From: Arenicellales bacterium
GTDB taxonomy: Bacteria; Pseudomonadota; Gammaproteobacteria; Arenicellales; JAJDZL01
DNA: 64,000 nt
Assembly: GCA_958295885.1 (NCBI GenBank)
Contig: OY282380.1
Location: 1,922,001 to 1,986,000, forward strand
Direction of reading: 5' to 3'
The notes below the pieces were generated by a model that was not told where the DNA came from, did no database searches, and saw only the letters and a list, made by a program, of their open reading frames with translations. Shown in pieces: positions 62,201 through 64,000 of the stretch. The translations under genes were made by a program, and so were the position numbers. Positions within the stretch are counted from its first letter, which is position 1; each line of letters starts with the position of its first letter.

Positions 62201-63667
62201 ATGATTATGCCGAACGAAGCTTGGATGTCAATAAAAGACCTGTCGGAAGACATTTCAGAACTTAAAGACCAAGAGCTGCCAAGTTTGGCGTCAGTCTGGC
62301 AGGAACAAGCCGATTCATTGAAAGACTCCGAAGCGACAAAGGAATTTAATGTACGTCTACGCAGGGAATGGGCGATTGAAACTGGAATCATAGAACGACT
62401 CTATGACATCGACCGTCGGATAACGCAACTATTGATTGAACAGGGTCTCAACAGCAGTCTGATTCCGCACGGCACAACTGACAAAGATCCGGTCGAAGTG
62501 ATGAATATGGTTAATGATCATCACGAAGCCATCGAAGGTATTTTTGATTTTGTGTCAAATCGCCGTGATTTGAGTATTTCATATATAAAGGAACTTCACG
62601 CTTGCATAACACAACATCAGCGAACTGTTACCGCCATCGATAAGTTCGGAAATGAAATTGAGATTGAACTGCTTCACGGAACCTGGAAGCAACTGCTAAA
62701 CAATCCAACTCGTCCTGATGGGAAGTTGCATACTTACTGCCCTCCTGAACACGTACAGATGGAAATGGAAAATTTAATTGCGTGCCACAAAAAGCATGAG
62801 GATAATAACGTTCCACCCGAGGTTTCTGCCGCATGGTTGCATCATAGATTCACTCAGATACACCCGTTTCAGGACGGAAACGGGAGTGTTGCCCGTGCAC
62901 TTGCGTCATTGGTATTCCTACGTGCTCAATGGTTTCCTTTACTAGTGCGACGAGATGACCGAGAGGTCTATATACGAGCACTTGAGTCTGCAGATAAAGG
63001 TGATTTGAAACCACTGATCGATACATTTTGCAAAATGCAAAAGCGAGCTTTTGTAAATGCTCTGGGTTTGTCGCGAGAGGTATTGAAAGACGCAGCGGGA
63101 ATTGCTGAAATTATCGATTCTGCCCGCGATGCCATATTAGAAAGACGTCGAGAGCATCACATTGCTTTACGGAAGGTATACGAATTTTCGAAGAATCTCG
63201 AAAAGTTTGCTTTAGAACGCCTGAATGAAATTAAGGAGATGCTAGATGAAAAGTTCGAAGACTTGAGTGGAACGTTAAATGTTTTTGTTGTTAAGGCAGA
63301 CAACGATGATCGCCATAGTTGCTACTTTCGCCATGAGATCGTAAAGGTGGCGAAAGAGTTTGACTACTTTGCGAATACCAAGGATTACGGTTCTTGGATA
63401 AGAATGGGCATAAAAACGGATACCGAAACAAACATTTTTCTTTCTTTTCATACTTTGGGTTATAAGTTCAACGGAATTTTGGTATGTGCAGGAATGACTT
63501 TTGGGAGAGACCCAGATAGTGACAGGTCTGAAAAAGCATACCCTCTTGGCTCCGAACCGTTTCAATTCAACTATCGTGACCACGAAGAAGCATTGAAAGT
63601 ACGTTTTGATCAATGGCTTGACGAAATTATTAAGCAAGGGCTGAATAAATGGCGCTTGACTGTATAG
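62201..63667 (+). CDS. Fic-domain protein (probable AMPylase or relative)
   Basis: A 488-residue protein. The Fic motif at 221-232 reads HPFQDGNGSVAR, with the catalytic His, the Mg-binding Asp and the last Arg intact, but Ser in place of the usual first Arg of HPFx(D/E)GNGRxxR. An N-terminal alpha-helix with REWAIETGIIERLYDIDRRI (about 54-73) matches the region where class II Fic proteins hold the (S/T)xxxE(G/N) inhibitory helix. The C-terminal 180 residues are not recognised but include a helical stretch, about 315-360. Fic enzymes modify proteins with AMP or other nucleotides. Whether the Ser substitution changes the donor is unknown. Confidence 0.9.
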   Translation: MIMPNEAWMSIKDLSEDISELKDQELPSLASVWQEQADSLKDSEATKEFNVRLRREWAIETGIIERLYDIDRRITQLLIEQGLNSSLIPHGTTDKDPVEVMNMVNDHHEAIEGIFDFVSNRRDLSISYIKELHACITQHQRTVTAIDKFGNEIEIELLHGTWKQLLNNPTRPDGKLHTYCPPEHVQMEMENLIACHKKHEDNNVPPEVSAAWLHHRFTQIHPFQDGNGSVARALASLVFLRAQWFPLLVRRDDREVYIRALESADKGDLKPLIDTFCKMQKRAFVNALGLSREVLKDAAGIAEIIDSARDAILERRREHHIALRKVYEFSKNLEKFALERLNEIKEMLDEKFEDLSGTLNVFVVKADNDDRHSCYFRHEIVKVAKEFDYFANTKDYGSWIRMGIKTDTETNIFLSFHTLGYKFNGILVCAGMTFGRDPDSDRSEKAYPLGSEPFQFNYRDHEEALKVRFDQWLDEIIKQGLNKWRLTV

Positions 63668-64000
63668 CGATCAACCAACGAACGAATACTGTCTCCTATT
63701 CGTAATTTGTCTGTCATGATTTTAAGCGAAATTGTCTTGTCGTAATCTCAAACTCAGATTTGAAATTCGAAACTGATCATCAACACGTGCAACGATAAAC
63801 AAAATGTCTGGAAGCCACCGCCATTCGTAGTGATGCTTCTCAATCCCTGAATATATTGGTACGACATTGTCGAACCCAAGCTCAGTTCACGCCCTCGCCA
63901 GGCCGGTAAACCGTTGCCCATGGTGCACTTCTTGATCGCTAATCTCACGCACTTTCTGTCGGGAGATAGAAGTTGCTACTTACTCGGATATGATTTTAAT
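63668..64000. other. Window end, non-coding or relic
   Basis: No intact gene. On the minus strand at about 63880-63740 a frame reads LGFDNVVPIYSGIEKHHYEW then RWLPDILFIVARVDDQF, which looks like eroded coding sequence, but I could not assign it. Confidence 0.4.

Overview
The window reads as a chromosome segment of an uncultured gammaproteobacterium. The evidence is the UbiE-UbiJ-UbiB ubiquinone block, a Zn-independent HemB, CoaBC-Dut-GrxC, an argU-like tRNA-Arg and overall gene style. GC looks moderate by eye. The lineage is not resolved. A pyrophosphate-type phosphofructokinase, a MttB-family methyltransferase homologue and a heavy load of decayed insertion sequences would fit a marine or host-associated bacterium, but that is inference.

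Layout. 1-2.2 kb: an ISNCY transposase tail, an AGCS sodium:amino-acid symporter and an IS110 scrap. 2.2-8.0 kb: a three-layer nested insertion. An IS110 gene (minus) is split by a 2,114-bp ISAs1-type element with a 10-bp target duplication, which is itself split by a 2,424-bp IS4/Tn5-type element with an 8-bp duplication. 8.4-12.8 kb: a decayed MNT nucleotidyltransferase, a BsuBI/PstI-type restriction-modification pair, an IS1595 remnant and a DUF4145 gene. 13.1-20.3 kb: housekeeping genes (PPi-phosphofructokinase, adenylate kinase, hemB, DUF971, ubiE, ubiJ, ubiB). 20.3-22.6 kb: a Cu-type P-type ATPase. 22.8-30.6 kb: an eight-gene suf run (Rrf2 regulator, sufB-C-D-S-U-T, then a CCAEP-tail radical SAM gene) behind a promoter whose -10 lies inside an IscR-like dyad. 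30.6-41.4 kb: ctpA, rhodanese, trmL, DUF1223, hemJ, infA, fatty acyl desaturase, rpmG/rpmB, coaBC-dut-grxC-ATPase and metA.

41.4-51.3 kb is an accessory island: an AbiE toxin-antitoxin pair under a 35-bp palindrome, a truncated AbiJ-like gene, an IS66 tail with its DUF4338 partner, a second ISAs1-type copy carrying a 127-bp MITE, a VapBC pair whose antitoxin start is struck by that copy, IS110 and IS1595 remnants, a 38-bp perfect palindrome and a NucS-like nuclease. 52-56.5 kb: hydrolase, CoA-ligase relic, MttB homologue, PLP enzyme, then tRNA-His, a tRNA-Arg(UCU) split by a 231-nt group I intron, and tRNA-Pro. 56.9-64 kb: htpG, a vapB/vapC-higB/higA scar, a flavoprotein start cut by ISNCY, an IS1595 relic and a Fic-domain gene.

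The most notable points are four. A self-splicing-type intron sits in the anticodon loop of tRNA-Arg(UCU). The same DUF4338 (DruA-like) domain is attached to three unrelated transposase types. The nested insertions can be dated relative to each other from intact target duplications. A CCAEP-tail radical SAM protein is appended to the Fe-S assembly operon.
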